Shown: piece by piece, positions 9,184-18,846 of the stretch
Numbering within the stretch: position 1 is the first letter of the stretch
Layout of the letters: every line of letters begins with the position of its first letter
Origin: Betaproteobacteria bacterium
Lineage (GTDB): Bacteria > Pseudomonadota > Gammaproteobacteria > Burkholderiales > SG8-41
Direction: 5' to 3'
Length of the DNA stretch: 36,794 bases
Assembly: GCA_016199545.1 (NCBI GenBank)
Contig: JACQGN010000001.1
Location: forward strand, 1-36,794
Notes under the pieces: generated by a model
Seen by the model: the letters and a program-made list of their open reading frames with translations, nothing else
The model's database searches: none
Told to the model about the DNA's origin: nothing
Position numbers and translations under genes: made by a program

Positions 9184-10713
9184 ATGACACTTGATGCAAT
9201 GAGGCCGGACCTGCTGATCGGCGTGGTTGGCGCCGGTGCAATGGGACGCGGCATCGTCCAGGTCGCGGCAGCCGGCGGCATCAACGTCCTGATGACTGAC
9301 AACCGCCCCGGCGCGGCGCAGGAAGCGCGCGAGTTCATCGAGAAGATGCTCACGCGCGCATCCGAAAAAGGCGCCATGACCCGCGAGGATGTGGCGGCGG
9401 CGATGGCTCGGATCAAGATCGTCTACGGTCCCGCTGATTTCAAGCCCTGCCATGTGGTGATCGAAGCCATCGTCGAGAACCTCGATGCCAAGCGCGAGAT
9501 GTTCGCCCAGCTTGAGGAAATCGTCTCGCCCGATTGCATACTTGTCACGAATACCTCCTCGCTGTCGGTGACGACGATAGCGGCGAAGCTCAGGATGCCG
9601 CAGCGATTTGCCGGTTTTCATTTTTTCAACCCCGTCCCCCTGATGAAGCTGGTGGAGGTGATCTCGGGGCTCCTGACCGAGGACTGGGTGTGCGATGCGA
9701 TGATGGTGATCGGGCGGCGCATGACGCGCGAGCCGGTGCGCCTCACCGACGCCCCTGGGTTTCTCGTGAACCAGGTCGGGCGCGGCTTCACCCTGGAGGC
9801 CTCGCATCTCGTCTACGAGGGCATTGCGAGCTTCGCCGATGTCGACCGGGTGATGCGCGACGTCGGCGGCTTTCGCATGGGGCCGTTCGAACTGATGGAA
9901 TTGACCGGGCTCGACGTGACGCAGCCCGCCTCCGAACTCATCTACAACCAATTTTTCCAGGAGCCGCGCTATCGGCCGAACCTCATCATGCGCGCACGCT
10001 ACGAAGCGGGCGTGCTCGGCCGCAAGTCCAGAAAAGGCTTCTACAACTACGATGCGGACATGAAAGCCATCGTGCCGCCGGAGCTGCCTGCGCCTGCCGC
10101 GTATCCGGGGCATGTGTGGGTGAGCCCGGCCGAGCCGCACGGGCATGCCGTTCTGACCGAACTGCTGCGTAAGATGAGCGCGTCCATCGAGTCCGGACCG
10201 AAGCCGAGCGCCAGCGCGCTGATCCTGGTTACGCCGCTCGGCGACGATGCCACGGCCTGCGCCGTGACACAGGAACTCGATCCCAAACGCACCGTTGCGG
10301 TCGACACGCTGTTCCCGATGGTCAAGCGCCGCACCATGATGTGCACGCCTTTGACCGATCATGTCTATCGCAACGCCGCGCACGGTCTGCTCGCCTCCGA
10401 CGGCGTGCCGGTGACGGTGTGCCGGGACAGCCCCGGTTTCATCGCCCAACGCATCGTGGCCATGATCGTGAACATCGGCTGCTCGATCGCGCAAAGCCGC
10501 ACTGCGCAGCCGCCGGACATCGACAAGGCGGTGACGCTCGGTCTCAACTACCCGAACGGACCGTTCAAGTTCGGCGACGTGCTCGGCCCGGTGCGCATCC
10601 ACCGGGTGCTCGAGTCGATGTTGCGAATCTACGGCGATCCGCGTTACCGCCCCAATATCTGGCTCACGCGGCGCGCCCGCCTGGGTGTATCCTTGCTGAC
10701 GCCGGAACCTTGA
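9184..10713 (+). CDS. 3-hydroxyacyl-CoA dehydrogenase (PaaH/PaaC type, long form)
   Basis: A 509-residue NAD-dependent enzyme oxidising 3-hydroxyacyl-CoA to 3-oxoacyl-CoA. The Rossmann motif GVVGAGAMGRGI is at about residues 13-24. The catalytic His lies in FAGFHFFNPVPLMKLVEV and the paired Glu follows. Two copies of the C-terminal 3HCDH domain are present, each with a DSPGF- or DAPGFLVN-like segment followed by the MGPFELMELTGLD or NGPFKFGDVLGP motif; this is the arrangement of PaaH-like enzymes. A strong ribosome binding site (AAGGGGAC) precedes the ATG. It leads an apparent operon with a thiolase and gcdH. In that context it most likely converts 3-hydroxybutyryl-CoA to acetoacetyl-CoA, though a phenylacetate-pathway substrate is also possible. 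Confidence 0.88.
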   Translation: MTLDAMRPDLLIGVVGAGAMGRGIVQVAAAGGINVLMTDNRPGAAQEAREFIEKMLTRASEKGAMTREDVAAAMARIKIVYGPADFKPCHVVIEAIVENLDAKREMFAQLEEIVSPDCILVTNTSSLSVTTIAAKLRMPQRFAGFHFFNPVPLMKLVEVISGLLTEDWVCDAMMVIGRRMTREPVRLTDAPGFLVNQVGRGFTLEASHLVYEGIASFADVDRVMRDVGGFRMGPFELMELTGLDVTQPASELIYNQFFQEPRYRPNLIMRARYEAGVLGRKSRKGFYNYDADMKAIVPPELPAPAAYPGHVWVSPAEPHGHAVLTELLRKMSASIESGPKPSASALILVTPLGDDATACAVTQELDPKRTVAVDTLFPMVKRRTMMCTPLTDHVYRNAAHGLLASDGVPVTVCRDSPGFIAQRIVAMIVNIGCSIAQSRTAQPPDIDKAVTLGLNYPNGPFKFGDVLGPVRIHRVLESMLRIYGDPRYRPNIWLTRRARLGVSLLTPEP

Positions 10714-10729
10714 CCGAAAGGAAACCGCA

Positions 10730-11932
10730 ATGCTGAACGCTTATCTGTATGAAGGACTCCGCACCCCGTTTGGCCGCCACGCCGGCGTGCTCGCCAGGGT
10801 GCGCCCCGACGATCTGCTCGCCGATGTAATGAAGGCAGTGATGAAGAAATCGGCCTTCAAGCCGGAGCAGATCGAAGACATCATCGTCGGTTGCGCCAAC
10901 CAGGGCGGCGAAGACAGCCGTTGCGTCGCACGTCATGCCGGACTGGTGGCGGGCATGCCGATAGAGACGCCGGGCACGGTGCTGCAGCGCAATTGCGCGA
11001 GCGGACTGGGGGCCCTGGTGCACGCCGCGCATTCCATCACGGCAGGTGAGGGCGACGTGTTCATGGTGGGCGGAGTGGAGAGCATGAGCCGCTCGCCTAT
11101 CGTCATGAGCCGGGCGGAATCCGCCTTCGCGCGCGATATCAAGTTCTACGACAGCACGATCGGACCGCGCTTTTCGAATCCGAAGCTGGTGAAACAGTTC
11201 GGCGACGACCAGATGCCACAAACCGCCGACACCCTGGCGCGCCAGTACGAGATCAAGCGTGAGGAAGCCGACACGTTCGCGCTCGGTTCGCAGCAGAAAT
11301 ACGCGATCGCCAAGGGAGAGGGATTTTTCGCCGGCGAGATCTCCCCGGTGGAAATGCCACCTACTCGCAAGGGACCCATGCCCGCAGTCACCGAGGACGA
11401 GCATCCCCGGCCCACGACCGACCTGGCGACGCTCGCCAAGATGCGCCCGCTCTACGAGGGGGGCGTGACGACCGCCGGCAACGCCTCGGGTGTAAACGAC
11501 GGCGCCGCGGCGCTCATCGTCGCATCCAGGGAAGCGGGCGACAAGGCAGGGGCGAAGCCGATCGCGCGCGTGATCGCGAGCGCGGCTGCGGGCGTGCCGC
11601 CGCAGATCATGGGCATCGGGCCGGTCGCAGCGTCGAAAAAAGTGCTGGCGCGAGCGGGCCTTGAGATCAAGGATATGGACATCATCGAGATCAACGAAGC
11701 ATTCGCTACGCAGGTGCTGTCGTGCCTGAAGGGGCTCGGCGTCGCGTTCGACGACAAGCGCGTCAATCCCAACGGCGGCGCCATCGCCGTGGGTCACCCC
11801 CTCGGCGCCTCCGGCGCGCGTCTCGCGCTGACGGCGGCACGGCAATTACAGCGCTCCGGTGGACGCTATGCGCTGGTGAGTCTGTGCATCGGTGGCGGGC
11901 AGGGGATGGCGGCGATTCTCGAGCGCGTGTAA
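10730..11932 (+). CDS. Acetyl-CoA acetyltransferase (thiolase; PcaF/AtoB-like)
   Basis: A 400-residue thiolase that should split 3-oxoacyl-CoA, here probably acetoacetyl-CoA, with CoA to give acetyl-CoA. The nucleophile is Cys89 in RNCASGLGAL. The NEAFA motif, the catalytic His in GHPLGASGAR and the second Cys in CIGGGQG complete the active site. The length and C-terminal motifs equal those of degradative thiolases and beta-ketoadipyl-CoA thiolases, and the exact chain specificity cannot be read. It starts 16 bases after the preceding dehydrogenase with a GAAAGGAAACC ribosome binding site, so the two are cotranscribed. Confidence 0.9.
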   Translation: MLNAYLYEGLRTPFGRHAGVLARVRPDDLLADVMKAVMKKSAFKPEQIEDIIVGCANQGGEDSRCVARHAGLVAGMPIETPGTVLQRNCASGLGALVHAAHSITAGEGDVFMVGGVESMSRSPIVMSRAESAFARDIKFYDSTIGPRFSNPKLVKQFGDDQMPQTADTLARQYEIKREEADTFALGSQQKYAIAKGEGFFAGEISPVEMPPTRKGPMPAVTEDEHPRPTTDLATLAKMRPLYEGGVTTAGNASGVNDGAAALIVASREAGDKAGAKPIARVIASAAAGVPPQIMGIGPVAASKKVLARAGLEIKDMDIIEINEAFATQVLSCLKGLGVAFDDKRVNPNGGAIAVGHPLGASGARLALTAARQLQRSGGRYALVSLCIGGGQGMAAILERV

Positions 11933-11980
11933 TCATCATACCTGCTGACGGGGCGGTGTAACAGGAAAGCGTTTCTGTTA

Positions 11981-12066
11981 TTGCGAGCGGAGCGAAGCAA
12001 TCCCGTTGCTGGCAACGTAACCGCGCCCGCCGCGAGATTGCTTCGTCGCGATGGCGCTCCTCGCAA
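11981..12066. repeat. REP-like imperfect palindrome (TTGCGAG...CTCGCAA type)
   Basis: The left part TTGCGAGCGGAGCGAAGCAA (11981-12000) is answered by GATTGCTTCG at 12036-12045 and GCGCTCCTCGCAA at 12054-12066, giving a long imperfect hairpin in the gap between thiolase and gcdH. This motif type occurs dispersed in many proteobacterial genomes as a non-coding repeat, which is family knowledge. It could terminate, stabilise or separate the mRNA segments. Confidence 0.65.
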
Positions 12067-12157
12067 CGACAGAGGATGCCTTCTTTCACGCGCTCTTGCG
12101 CCGCATTGACGGCAACTGAGCAAGGCCGGTGACGTCGCAGCGCGCCGGCCTTTATTC

Positions 12158-13372
12158 ATGGCGGATATTACTATGACCGACTACTCCCGAGTCACGCTGA
12201 CCGGCGGCCAGTTCAAGTGGAACGATCCATTGCTGCTGGAGGAGCAATTAAGCAACGAGGAGCGCATGATCCGCGATACCGCGCGCGAATACGCGCAGGA
12301 GAAGCTCCGGCCGCGCATTCTCGAGTGGAACCGCACCGAGCATTTCGATCCGGCGGTGATGCGCGAGATGGGGGCGCTCGGATTTCTCGGTGCGCCGCTT
12401 GAAGGCTACGGGTGCGCGGGGATAGGCTATGTCGCCTACGGTCTTATCATGCGCGAACTGGAGCGCGTCGATACCGCGTTTCGGTCCGCGTGCAGCGTTC
12501 AGACTTCCCTTGCCATGACTTCGATCTATGCCTACGGGAGTGAAGAACACCGGCGCAAGTACCTGCCGCGCATGGCGAAAGGCGAGCTGCTTGGGTGCTT
12601 CGGACTCACCGAACCGGATCACGGCTCCGATCCCGGCAGCATGAAGGCGCGCGCAAAGACCGTCGAGGGCGGGTATCTGCTCAACGGCACCAAGCTCTGG
12701 ATCACGCACGCGCCGATCGCCGATATCATGGTGGTATGGGCGAAAGACGATGGCGGGACGATCCGCGGCTACATACTCGAGCGCGGCATGAAGGGTCTCG
12801 CCACGCGCAAGATCGAAGGCAAGTTCTCGGTGCGGGCAAGCCCGACCGGCGAAGTCGTGATGGACAATGTGTTCGTGCCGGCGGATAACATCCTGCCCGG
12901 TGCCTCTGGACTCAAAGGGCCGTTCGGCTGCCTTAACAATGCGCGTTTCGCCATCTGCTGGGGTGCGCTCGGCTCAGCGGAGTTTTGCTGGCACACGGCG
13001 CGGCAATACGTACTCGACCGCAAGCAGTTTGGACGGCCACTCGCTGCCAATCAGCTGGTGCAGAAGAAGCTCGCCGACATGCAGTCGGAGATCACGCTCG
13101 GCCTGCTTGCCTGCCTGCACGTGAGCCGCCTGCGCGACCAGGGCAAGGCTACACCGGAAATGATGTCGCTTGTCAAACGCAATTCCACGGGCAAGGCGCT
13201 GGAGATTACCCGGCTCGCCCGCGACATGCTGGGCGGCAACGGCATCAGCGACGAGTTCCACGTGATCCGGCACATGATGAACATGGAAACCGTGAATACG
13301 CTCGAAGGCACCCACGACATCCACGCGCTGGTGCTGGGCCGCGCACAGACAGGGATCGGTGCTTTCAACTAG
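12158..13372 (+). CDS. gcdH: Glutaryl-CoA dehydrogenase
   Basis: A 404-residue FAD enzyme of the acyl-CoA dehydrogenase superfamily that oxidises and decarboxylates glutaryl-CoA to crotonyl-CoA, in lysine, tryptophan or aromatic acid breakdown. GcdH-specific stretches are clear along the chain: DPLLLEEQL near the N-terminus, [60 protein letters not shown] and [17 protein letters not shown]. The catalytic base is the Glu in [16 protein letters not shown]. Length is normal. ATG 12158 has no good ribosome binding site; the ATG at 12173 follows GGCGGAT and is a possible start 5 codons in. It lies downstream of the dehydrogenase and thiolase genes that process its product, after a gap of about 225 bases that carries a REP-like repeat. 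Confidence 0.93.
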   Translation: MADITMTDYSRVTLTGGQFKWNDPLLLEEQLSNEERMIRDTAREYAQEKLRPRILEWNRTEHFDPAVMREMGALGFLGAPLEGYGCAGIGYVAYGLIMRELERVDTAFRSACSVQTSLAMTSIYAYGSEEHRRKYLPRMAKGELLGCFGLTEPDHGSDPGSMKARAKTVEGGYLLNGTKLWITHAPIADIMVVWAKDDGGTIRGYILERGMKGLATRKIEGKFSVRASPTGEVVMDNVFVPADNILPGASGLKGPFGCLNNARFAICWGALGSAEFCWHTARQYVLDRKQFGRPLAANQLVQKKLADMQSEITLGLLACLHVSRLRDQGKATPEMMSLVKRNSTGKALEITRLARDMLGGNGISDEFHVIRHMMNMETVNTLEGTHDIHALVLGRAQTGIGAFN

Positions 13373-13456
13373 AACGCTGTCTGCGAGTGTGATTGACGCT
13401 TGATGCCGGCGCGCGACACTCCTGTTAGAATCCTCCAGTGGCCGCGAGCGTTATGC

Positions 13457-14527
13457 ATGACCGTGCGTGGTTTGCCCAATATTCTGACTTTCGCGACTTG
13501 CCTGTTGCTCCTGGTGATCTGGCCGGCCGCAGCGGATGCCGCGTCGTTCCCGCGCAAGCCGGTGCGGATCGTGGTTCCCTTCCCGGTGAGCGGACCCACC
13601 GACATTCGCGGTACCTCGCGCATGACCAAGACCTACAAGCTCATAGCCGAGCACGCGCCCCCGTCCATCTCCGATTTGCTCGCTCGGCTCGTGGCACGGG
13701 CGATTCGCGCGGAAACACGGCATGGCGCGAAACTCGAACGACAACCCGGAGGCATCACCACGCGCGGGGCGGCGACGGTCGCGCGGGCGGCCGCTGACGG
13801 CCACACGTTGTTGCTCGCGAGCAACGCCACTATCGTCATTAATCCTCAGTTCCTCACCGGCATCGGCTACGACCCGGTGCGCGACTTCGTGCTCGTGGCG
13901 CCCCTGGTCACCATGCCGTTCGTCCTGATGGTGAGTTCCCAATTACCCGTGGCAACGCCGCGGGACCTGGTTGTTTGGCTGAAGGTGCGCCCAGGGGAAG
14001 TCAACTACGGCTCCTCCGGAGGTGGCACGACGGGGCACCTGGCAGGTGAATTCTTGCGGCGGGCGACCGGCGTGGACATCGTGCACGTTTCGTATAACGG
14101 CGGGCTTGCCGCGCTCAACGGCCTCGCGGTCAACCATGTCTCGCTGATGTTTGCGGCCTTGCCGTTGGCGCTGACCTATGTGACTTCCGAGTACGTGCGG
14201 CCGCTTGCGGTGGCGGGCTCGCGGCGAGTGGCCTCCTTGCCGGATCTGCCCACGCTGGGGGAATCGGGCGTGGATGGCGTCGTACTCGAGGGATGGTATG
14301 CGATTTTTGCTCCGGCGCAGTCGCCTGGACATGCGGTTGCATGGCTTGCCGAGCGGATCGGCGCCGCGATCGACGATCCCGCGGCGCAAAGTCGCCTGCT
14401 CGCGCTCGGTCTCGAACCGGTCACGACGCAACGCGGGCGGTTTGCGACGCGGATACACAGCGAGAGCGAGCGCTGGGCGCCGCTCGTTCGAGCGAATCGT
14501 CCCTTTGCGCGCGCGCCCGAATCGTGA
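13457..14527 (+). CDS. Bug/TctC-family periplasmic receptor with unusual N-terminal insert
   Basis: A periplasmic solute-binding protein of about 356 residues, of the kind that binds carboxylates for tripartite tricarboxylate transporters. A signal peptide (hydrophobic LTFATCLLLLVIWPAAADAA) leads into PRKPVRIVVPFPVSGPTDI, the standard Bug opening. About 23 residues containing RGTSRMTKTYKLIAEH then intervene before SDLLARLVARAI, where typical members continue directly. Later motifs are normal: NYGSSGGGTTGHLAGE, YNGGLAALNGL and LPTLGESGVDG. The start is the internal ATG at 13457; an upstream ATG at 13400 would spoil the signal peptide. A TAGAAT element lies at 13426-13431. No membrane partner genes are near. 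The ligand is unknown. Confidence 0.85.
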   Translation: MTVRGLPNILTFATCLLLLVIWPAAADAASFPRKPVRIVVPFPVSGPTDIRGTSRMTKTYKLIAEHAPPSISDLLARLVARAIRAETRHGAKLERQPGGITTRGAATVARAAADGHTLLLASNATIVINPQFLTGIGYDPVRDFVLVAPLVTMPFVLMVSSQLPVATPRDLVVWLKVRPGEVNYGSSGGGTTGHLAGEFLRRATGVDIVHVSYNGGLAALNGLAVNHVSLMFAALPLALTYVTSEYVRPLAVAGSRRVASLPDLPTLGESGVDGVVLEGWYAIFAPAQSPGHAVAWLAERIGAAIDDPAAQSRLLALGLEPVTTQRGRFATRIHSESERWAPLVRANRPFARAPES

Positions 14528-14541
14528 CCGGCAGCGCCGCG

Positions 14542-15543
14542 TCATTGCGGCTGCAATCCCGCGTTGCGCACGATCGCCGCAAAGCGCGCGATTTCGCTGC
14601 GCATGAGCTCTCCCAGCTGCCCTGAGGTGCCCGGCCACGCCTCGACGCCCAGGGCGGCAAGCCGTTTCCTCAGGTCCGGCGCCTCCAGCGCGTGCACGAG
14701 TTCGCGGCTGAGCCGGGCGACGATGTCACGCGGGGTCGCGGCGGGGGCGAACATGCCGTACCACAACGGCATGGTGAAGCTGTCTACGCCTGCTTCCTTT
14801 GTTGTCGGCACGTCGGGCAGTACTGCGATGCGGCGCTCCGTGAGCACTGCCAGCGCCCGCACCTTGGCCGCACGAATCTGCGGTAGCGCGGTCGTAATAG
14901 GCATTACCACCTCATCGACCTCGCCGCCGGTCATGGCCACCATCGCCTGTGTGACGCCCTTGTAGGGGACATGCACCATGTTGATCTTTTCCAGGCTCTT
15001 GAGCAGCTCGTTCGCAAGATGATTGGTCGTGCCCGCGCCGCCTGATCCGAAATTGAGCTTGCCCGGGTGCGCGCGTGCCAGGCTGATGAATTGCCTCAGC
15101 GTCTTTGCCGGCACCGAGGGATGCACAAGCAGGACGTTGGGGATCAAGGCGAGCCTTGCAATCGGAGCCAGGTCCTTGACCGCGTCGTAAGCGAGATTGG
15201 CGTAAAGCGACGGGCTGACGGCGATGCTTGCCGTGGCGATCACGATCGTGTAGCCATCGGGCGGAGACTTGGCTGCGACCCCAATCCCCAGGTTCCCGCC
15301 GGCGCCGGGACGGTTATCCGCGATGACTTGCTCGCCCAGTTGCTCGGTGAGCTTTTGTCCAAGCATCCGGCCTACGACATCACTCGACGCACCGGGAGGA
15401 AACGGCACAATGAGCCGTATCGGCTTGGCCGGGTAGGCCTGCCCCGCGCGGGGCGAAGCAGACTGTGCGAGCGCACCTCCACAATGCAATGCAAAGAGCA
15501 GCGCCGTGACGAGAGCACCATTACGACCATGTAGCGAGCACAT
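14542..15543 (-). CDS. Bug/TctC-family periplasmic receptor
   Basis: A 333-residue periplasmic binding protein with a short Sec signal ending around ALA-QSA. The typical opening is YPAKPIRLIVPFPPGASSDVVGR, with NRPGAGGNLG near residue 80. The central NFGSGGAGTTNHLANE and HVPYKG motifs, which form the ligand site, and the LPDVPTTKEAGV segment are all present. A strong AGGAGG ribosome binding site precedes the ATG. It converges with the plus-strand Bug gene at 13457, with only 14 bases between stops, and is followed upstream by a hydroxyacid dehydrogenase on the same strand. TctA and TctB are absent, as is common for the many orphan receptors of betaproteobacteria. The ligand is probably a carboxylate, otherwise unknown. 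Confidence 0.9.
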   Translation of the reverse strand: MCSLHGRNGALVTALLFALHCGGALAQSASPRAGQAYPAKPIRLIVPFPPGASSDVVGRMLGQKLTEQLGEQVIADNRPGAGGNLGIGVAAKSPPDGYTIVIATASIAVSPSLYANLAYDAVKDLAPIARLALIPNVLLVHPSVPAKTLRQFISLARAHPGKLNFGSGGAGTTNHLANELLKSLEKINMVHVPYKGVTQAMVAMTGGEVDEVVMPITTALPQIRAAKVRALAVLTERRIAVLPDVPTTKEAGVDSFTMPLWYGMFAPAATPRDIVARLSRELVHALEAPDLRKRLAALGVEAWPGTSGQLGELMRSEIARFAAIVRNAGLQPQ

Positions 15544-15635
15544 CGATTCCTCCTGTTTCCGGCATGCAGCAGTTTTCTGCGGGAGCCTTCGCGGGGGCTA
15601 TTTCCGCGATCCTTGGTGACGCGCGATTCTATCAA

Positions 15636-16619
15636 CTATTGCTTTCCAGACACCTCGGGATTCAGCACGTTGATCGGTTTACCAGCGGCGTAAGCGAGCA
15701 ACTGGTCGACCCCTCCGGCGTAGATGCTCTCGTAGCTGTCCTTCTCGCTGTACCCGAGATGCGGGGTGCACAGCGCATTTTCCATCTTGAGCAGCGGATG
15801 GTTGGCGCCGGTCACCGGTTCTTCCTCGTAGACGTCGACTGCCGCGAAGCCAGGGCGCCCCTTTTGCAGCGCCGTGACGAGGGCGCCTTCTGCGATGATC
15901 GGCGCGCGGCTGCTGTTGACGAGAAGGGCGGTTGGCTTCATGCGCGCGAGGTCTTCCGAAGTGACGATGCCGCGGGTTTCCTTGTTGGACGGGAGGTGGA
16001 GACTGATCACGTCCGCGTTCTCGAAGAACGCTTCGCGGCTCGCTGCGATCTCGAAGCCTTCCGCCTTGGCGCGGGCGGTCGAGCCTTCGCGGCCCCAGCA
16101 CACCACCTTCATGCCGAACGCGCGCCCGACTCGCGCGACGCCGGAGCCAATATGGCCGAAGGCGTACACGCCGAGCGTGTGGCCGTGGAGCCGGGTGCCG
16201 GCCGTCGAATGCCAGTGGCCCTGTTTGAAGCGTTCCACCTCATATGGAAGCTGGCGCAGCGACGCCAGGATCAGCGCCCACGCGAGTTCGCCAGTGGTGG
16301 TATACGGGCTGTGAGCGTCATGCCCGCCCGCAGAAACGAGGATGCCGTGCTCGCTACAGGCGGTGACATCGAGATGGCTCACGTTGCGGCCGGTTTGACT
16401 GATGAACTTGAGCGCGGGCAGGCGCTCGATGATCTGCCGGGTGACGGTCACGCGCTGTTGCGTGAGCAACAGGGCGTCGCAACCCGTGACCTGCTCGATG
16501 ACGCGCGCGGGGTCGGTATAGGCGTCGGTATGGATGAGTACCTCGTGTCCCTTCAGCCGAGGGAAGGCGCGCGTCCCGCGAAACACGTCGGCGTAATCAT
16601 GTATCACGGCGATTTTCAT
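15636..16619 (-). CDS. D-isomer-specific 2-hydroxyacid dehydrogenase
   Basis: A cytoplasmic enzyme of about 327 residues that interconverts a 2-oxoacid and a D-2-hydroxyacid with NAD(H). The catalytic set is present: Arg in VNSSRAPII, Glu in VDVYEEEP and His in CTPHLGYSE. In the cofactor loop the usual GxGxxG reads AFGHIG, with Ala at the first glycine, which is uncommon but tolerated in the family. The ATG at 16619 is 8 bases after AGGAG and is preferred over the ATG at 16625. It lies 92 bases upstream of the Bug receptor gene on the same strand and may be cotranscribed with it. It is divergent from pckG. It is one of three such dehydrogenases in this window; the substrate is not known. Confidence 0.87.
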   Translation of the reverse strand: MKIAVIHDYADVFRGTRAFPRLKGHEVLIHTDAYTDPARVIEQVTGCDALLLTQQRVTVTRQIIERLPALKFISQTGRNVSHLDVTACSEHGILVSAGGHDAHSPYTTTGELAWALILASLRQLPYEVERFKQGHWHSTAGTRLHGHTLGVYAFGHIGSGVARVGRAFGMKVVCWGREGSTARAKAEGFEIAASREAFFENADVISLHLPSNKETRGIVTSEDLARMKPTALLVNSSRAPIIAEGALVTALQKGRPGFAAVDVYEEEPVTGANHPLLKMENALCTPHLGYSEKDSYESIYAGGVDQLLAYAAGKPINVLNPEVSGKQ

Positions 16620-16827
16620 GGCCATCTCTCCTGGCGTTTGTGACGTATGGTCAAAATCGCGATCCTACCCGAACTACCTGTTATCCGCTTCTTCCGCCAC
16701 GGAATGTCGCTGTCGGCGGCGAGCGATTTGCGGTAGAATTCGCCTCTGCGGCAAGGCGATCGAGACGGGTTGCTTTGCCTTTGTTTTTACACGCCAATTT
16801 CATGGACCGTCAGCAGAGAGGAGAGCC

Positions 16828-18666
16828 ATGAAGCAGCCCGCTACCGCGGCTCAGGTCCGACAGCCTGAATCATACCCAAGCTACGTCAGCCATCCCAAAC
16901 TTGTGCACTGGGTGCAGGAGGTGGCGAGGCTCGCCAAGCCCGACCGTGTTTACTGGTGCGACGGCTCGCAGGAGGAATACGACCGCTTGTGCGCCGAGAT
17001 GGTCGCCTCGGGCATGTTGATCAAGCTCAACCAGGATAAGCGTCCCGGGTGCTTCCTCGCCCGCTCCGATCCCGACGATGTCGCCCGCATGGAAGAACGC
17101 ACTTTCGTCTGCAGCAAGGACCGGGAGGATGCGGGCCCGAACAACAACTGGATCGCGCCTGCCGAGATGCGGGCAACTCTGAACAGTCTGTTCGACGGCT
17201 GCATGCGCGGGCGCACGATGTACGTCATCCCTTACAGCATGGGGCCCCTGGGGTCGCATATTGCGCACATCGGCGTCGAACTTACGGATTCGCCGTATGT
17301 TGTGGCCAGCATGCGCATCATGACGCGCACCGGGCGCAAGGTGCTCGATGTGCTCGGGCGCGACGGTTACTTCGTGCCATGCGTGCATTCAGTGGGGGCG
17401 CCACTCGCTCCGGGCCAGAAGGACGCGCGCTGGCCCAGCAACAAGGAACACAAGTACATCGTGCATTTCCCGGAGACCAAGGAGATCTGGTCGTACGGCA
17501 GCGGCTACGGCGGCAATGCGCTTCTCGGCAAGAAATGTTTCGCACTGCGCATCGCCTCCATCATGGCGCGCGAGCAGGGCTGGCTCGCCGAGCACATGCT
17601 GATTCTCGGGATCGAGCCGCCTGACGGCGAGAAGCGTTACATCGCCGCGGCGTTTCCCAGCGCCTGCGGGAAAACCAATCTGGCGATGCTCATTCCACCC
17701 GCCGCGTTGAAGGGCTGGAAGGTAACCACGATCGGCGAGGACATCGCATGGATCAAACCCGGGGAAAACGGCCGGCTCTACGCGATCAATCCCGAGGCCG
17801 GGGCATTTGGCGTTGCGCCCGGCACATCGGACTTTACCAATAAGAATTGCATGGCCGCGGTCACGCACGACACCATCTTTACCAACGTAGCGATGACGCC
17901 CGACGGCGACGTGTGGTGGGAAGGCATGACCAAGGAACCGCCGAAAGAACTCATCGACTGGCAGGGCGACGCGTGGACGCCGGGCTGCAACCGCAAAGCC
18001 GCCCATCCCAACGCGCGCTTCACGGTGCATTCCGGGCAGATACCGTCAGTCGATCCCGATTGGGAGAACCCCGATGGCGTGCCGATCAGCGCGTTTCTGT
18101 TCGGCGGTCGGCGTGCAACCACTGTGCCTCTGGTAAGGGAAGCGGTGAATTGGGAACAGGGCGTCTATATGGCGGCGACGATGGCCTCCGAGACGACGGC
18201 GGCGAGTGTGGGGCAGGTCGGCGTGGTGCGCCGCGATCCGTTTGCCATGCTGCCGTTCTGCGGCTACCACTTCGGCGACTATTTCCAGCACTGGCTCAAG
18301 ATCGGGAACGCCCTGAAGGAGCCGCCGCGCATTTATGGCGTGAACTGGTTCCGGCTCGACGGAAACGGCAAGTTCATGTGGCCGGGATACGGCGAGAACA
18401 TGCGCGTGTTGAAGTGGATCGTGGAACGCTGCAACGGCCGGGCCGGCGCCGTCGATACGCCGCTCGGGCGCATGCCGCGCTATGAGGACATGGAATGGCA
18501 GGGGCTCGACGGGTTCAGCCGGGCGAACTTCGAGCAGCTGGTCACGGTCGAGCGGCAGCTTTGGCGCGAAGAGCTGAAGGGTCACGCCGAGTTTTTTGAG
18601 TCGCTCAAGGCGCGTCTGCCCCGGGCGTTGATAGCCCAGCGCGAGCAGCTTGAGCGCGCTCTTTGA
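16828..18666 (+). CDS. pckG: Phosphoenolpyruvate carboxykinase (GTP)
   Basis: A 612-residue cytoplasmic enzyme that converts oxaloacetate and GTP to PEP, CO2 and GDP, the first step of gluconeogenesis from acetyl-CoA- and C4-yielding substrates. GTP-type signatures are present: the P-loop [13 protein letters not shown] (around residues 276-288), the metal-binding [20 protein letters not shown], the [11 protein letters not shown] loop and NWFRLD near the C-terminus. Length matches the family. The open frame reaches back to 16618, but ATG 16828 follows an AGAGGAGAG ribosome binding site and gives the normal N-terminus. A TAGAAT box at 16734-16739 may be its -10. It is apparently monocistronic. 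Its product fits growth on the acetyl-CoA made by the neighbouring glutaryl-CoA genes. Confidence 0.95.
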   Translation: MKQPATAAQVRQPESYPSYVSHPKLVHWVQEVARLAKPDRVYWCDGSQEEYDRLCAEMVASGMLIKLNQDKRPGCFLARSDPDDVARMEERTFVCSKDREDAGPNNNWIAPAEMRATLNSLFDGCMRGRTMYVIPYSMGPLGSHIAHIGVELTDSPYVVASMRIMTRTGRKVLDVLGRDGYFVPCVHSVGAPLAPGQKDARWPSNKEHKYIVHFPETKEIWSYGSGYGGNALLGKKCFALRIASIMAREQGWLAEHMLILGIEPPDGEKRYIAAAFPSACGKTNLAMLIPPAALKGWKVTTIGEDIAWIKPGENGRLYAINPEAGAFGVAPGTSDFTNKNCMAAVTHDTIFTNVAMTPDGDVWWEGMTKEPPKELIDWQGDAWTPGCNRKAAHPNARFTVHSGQIPSVDPDWENPDGVPISAFLFGGRRATTVPLVREAVNWEQGVYMAATMASETTAASVGQVGVVRRDPFAMLPFCGYHFGDYFQHWLKIGNALKEPPRIYGVNWFRLDGNGKFMWPGYGENMRVLKWIVERCNGRAGAVDTPLGRMPRYEDMEWQGLDGFSRANFEQLVTVERQLWREELKGHAEFFESLKARLPRALIAQREQLERAL

Positions 18667-18846
18667 AGGTACGGCTGGCGACGATCGACTGTTGAGCGGC
18701 AGCGCTTTCCGCCTTCCCGGCGATCATCTCGAAGTGGTGTCTCGGGGATCGCGGCCTGAAACTCGAACGAGGAAGCGTACGATAAGAAATCGCGCGTGGC
18801 CCATGTCAGACCGCGCAAGATGGGCTCCCGTTACTCGAGATGCCGG

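Noticed and set aside
9109-10602. Open frame of 497 codons on the minus strand
   Set aside because: It is antisense to the clearly identified 3-hydroxyacyl-CoA dehydrogenase. Its product is rich in Arg and His without family motifs, as expected for a GC-rich shadow frame.
10664-11845. Open frame of 393 codons on the minus strand
   Set aside because: Antisense to the thiolase gene, with low-complexity, Arg/His-rich product; no motif was recognised.
11933-12157. Possible CRISPR or transposon end in the gap before gcdH
   Set aside because: Only a single imperfect palindrome is present, with no spacer pattern, transposase or target duplication; a REP-like repeat fits.
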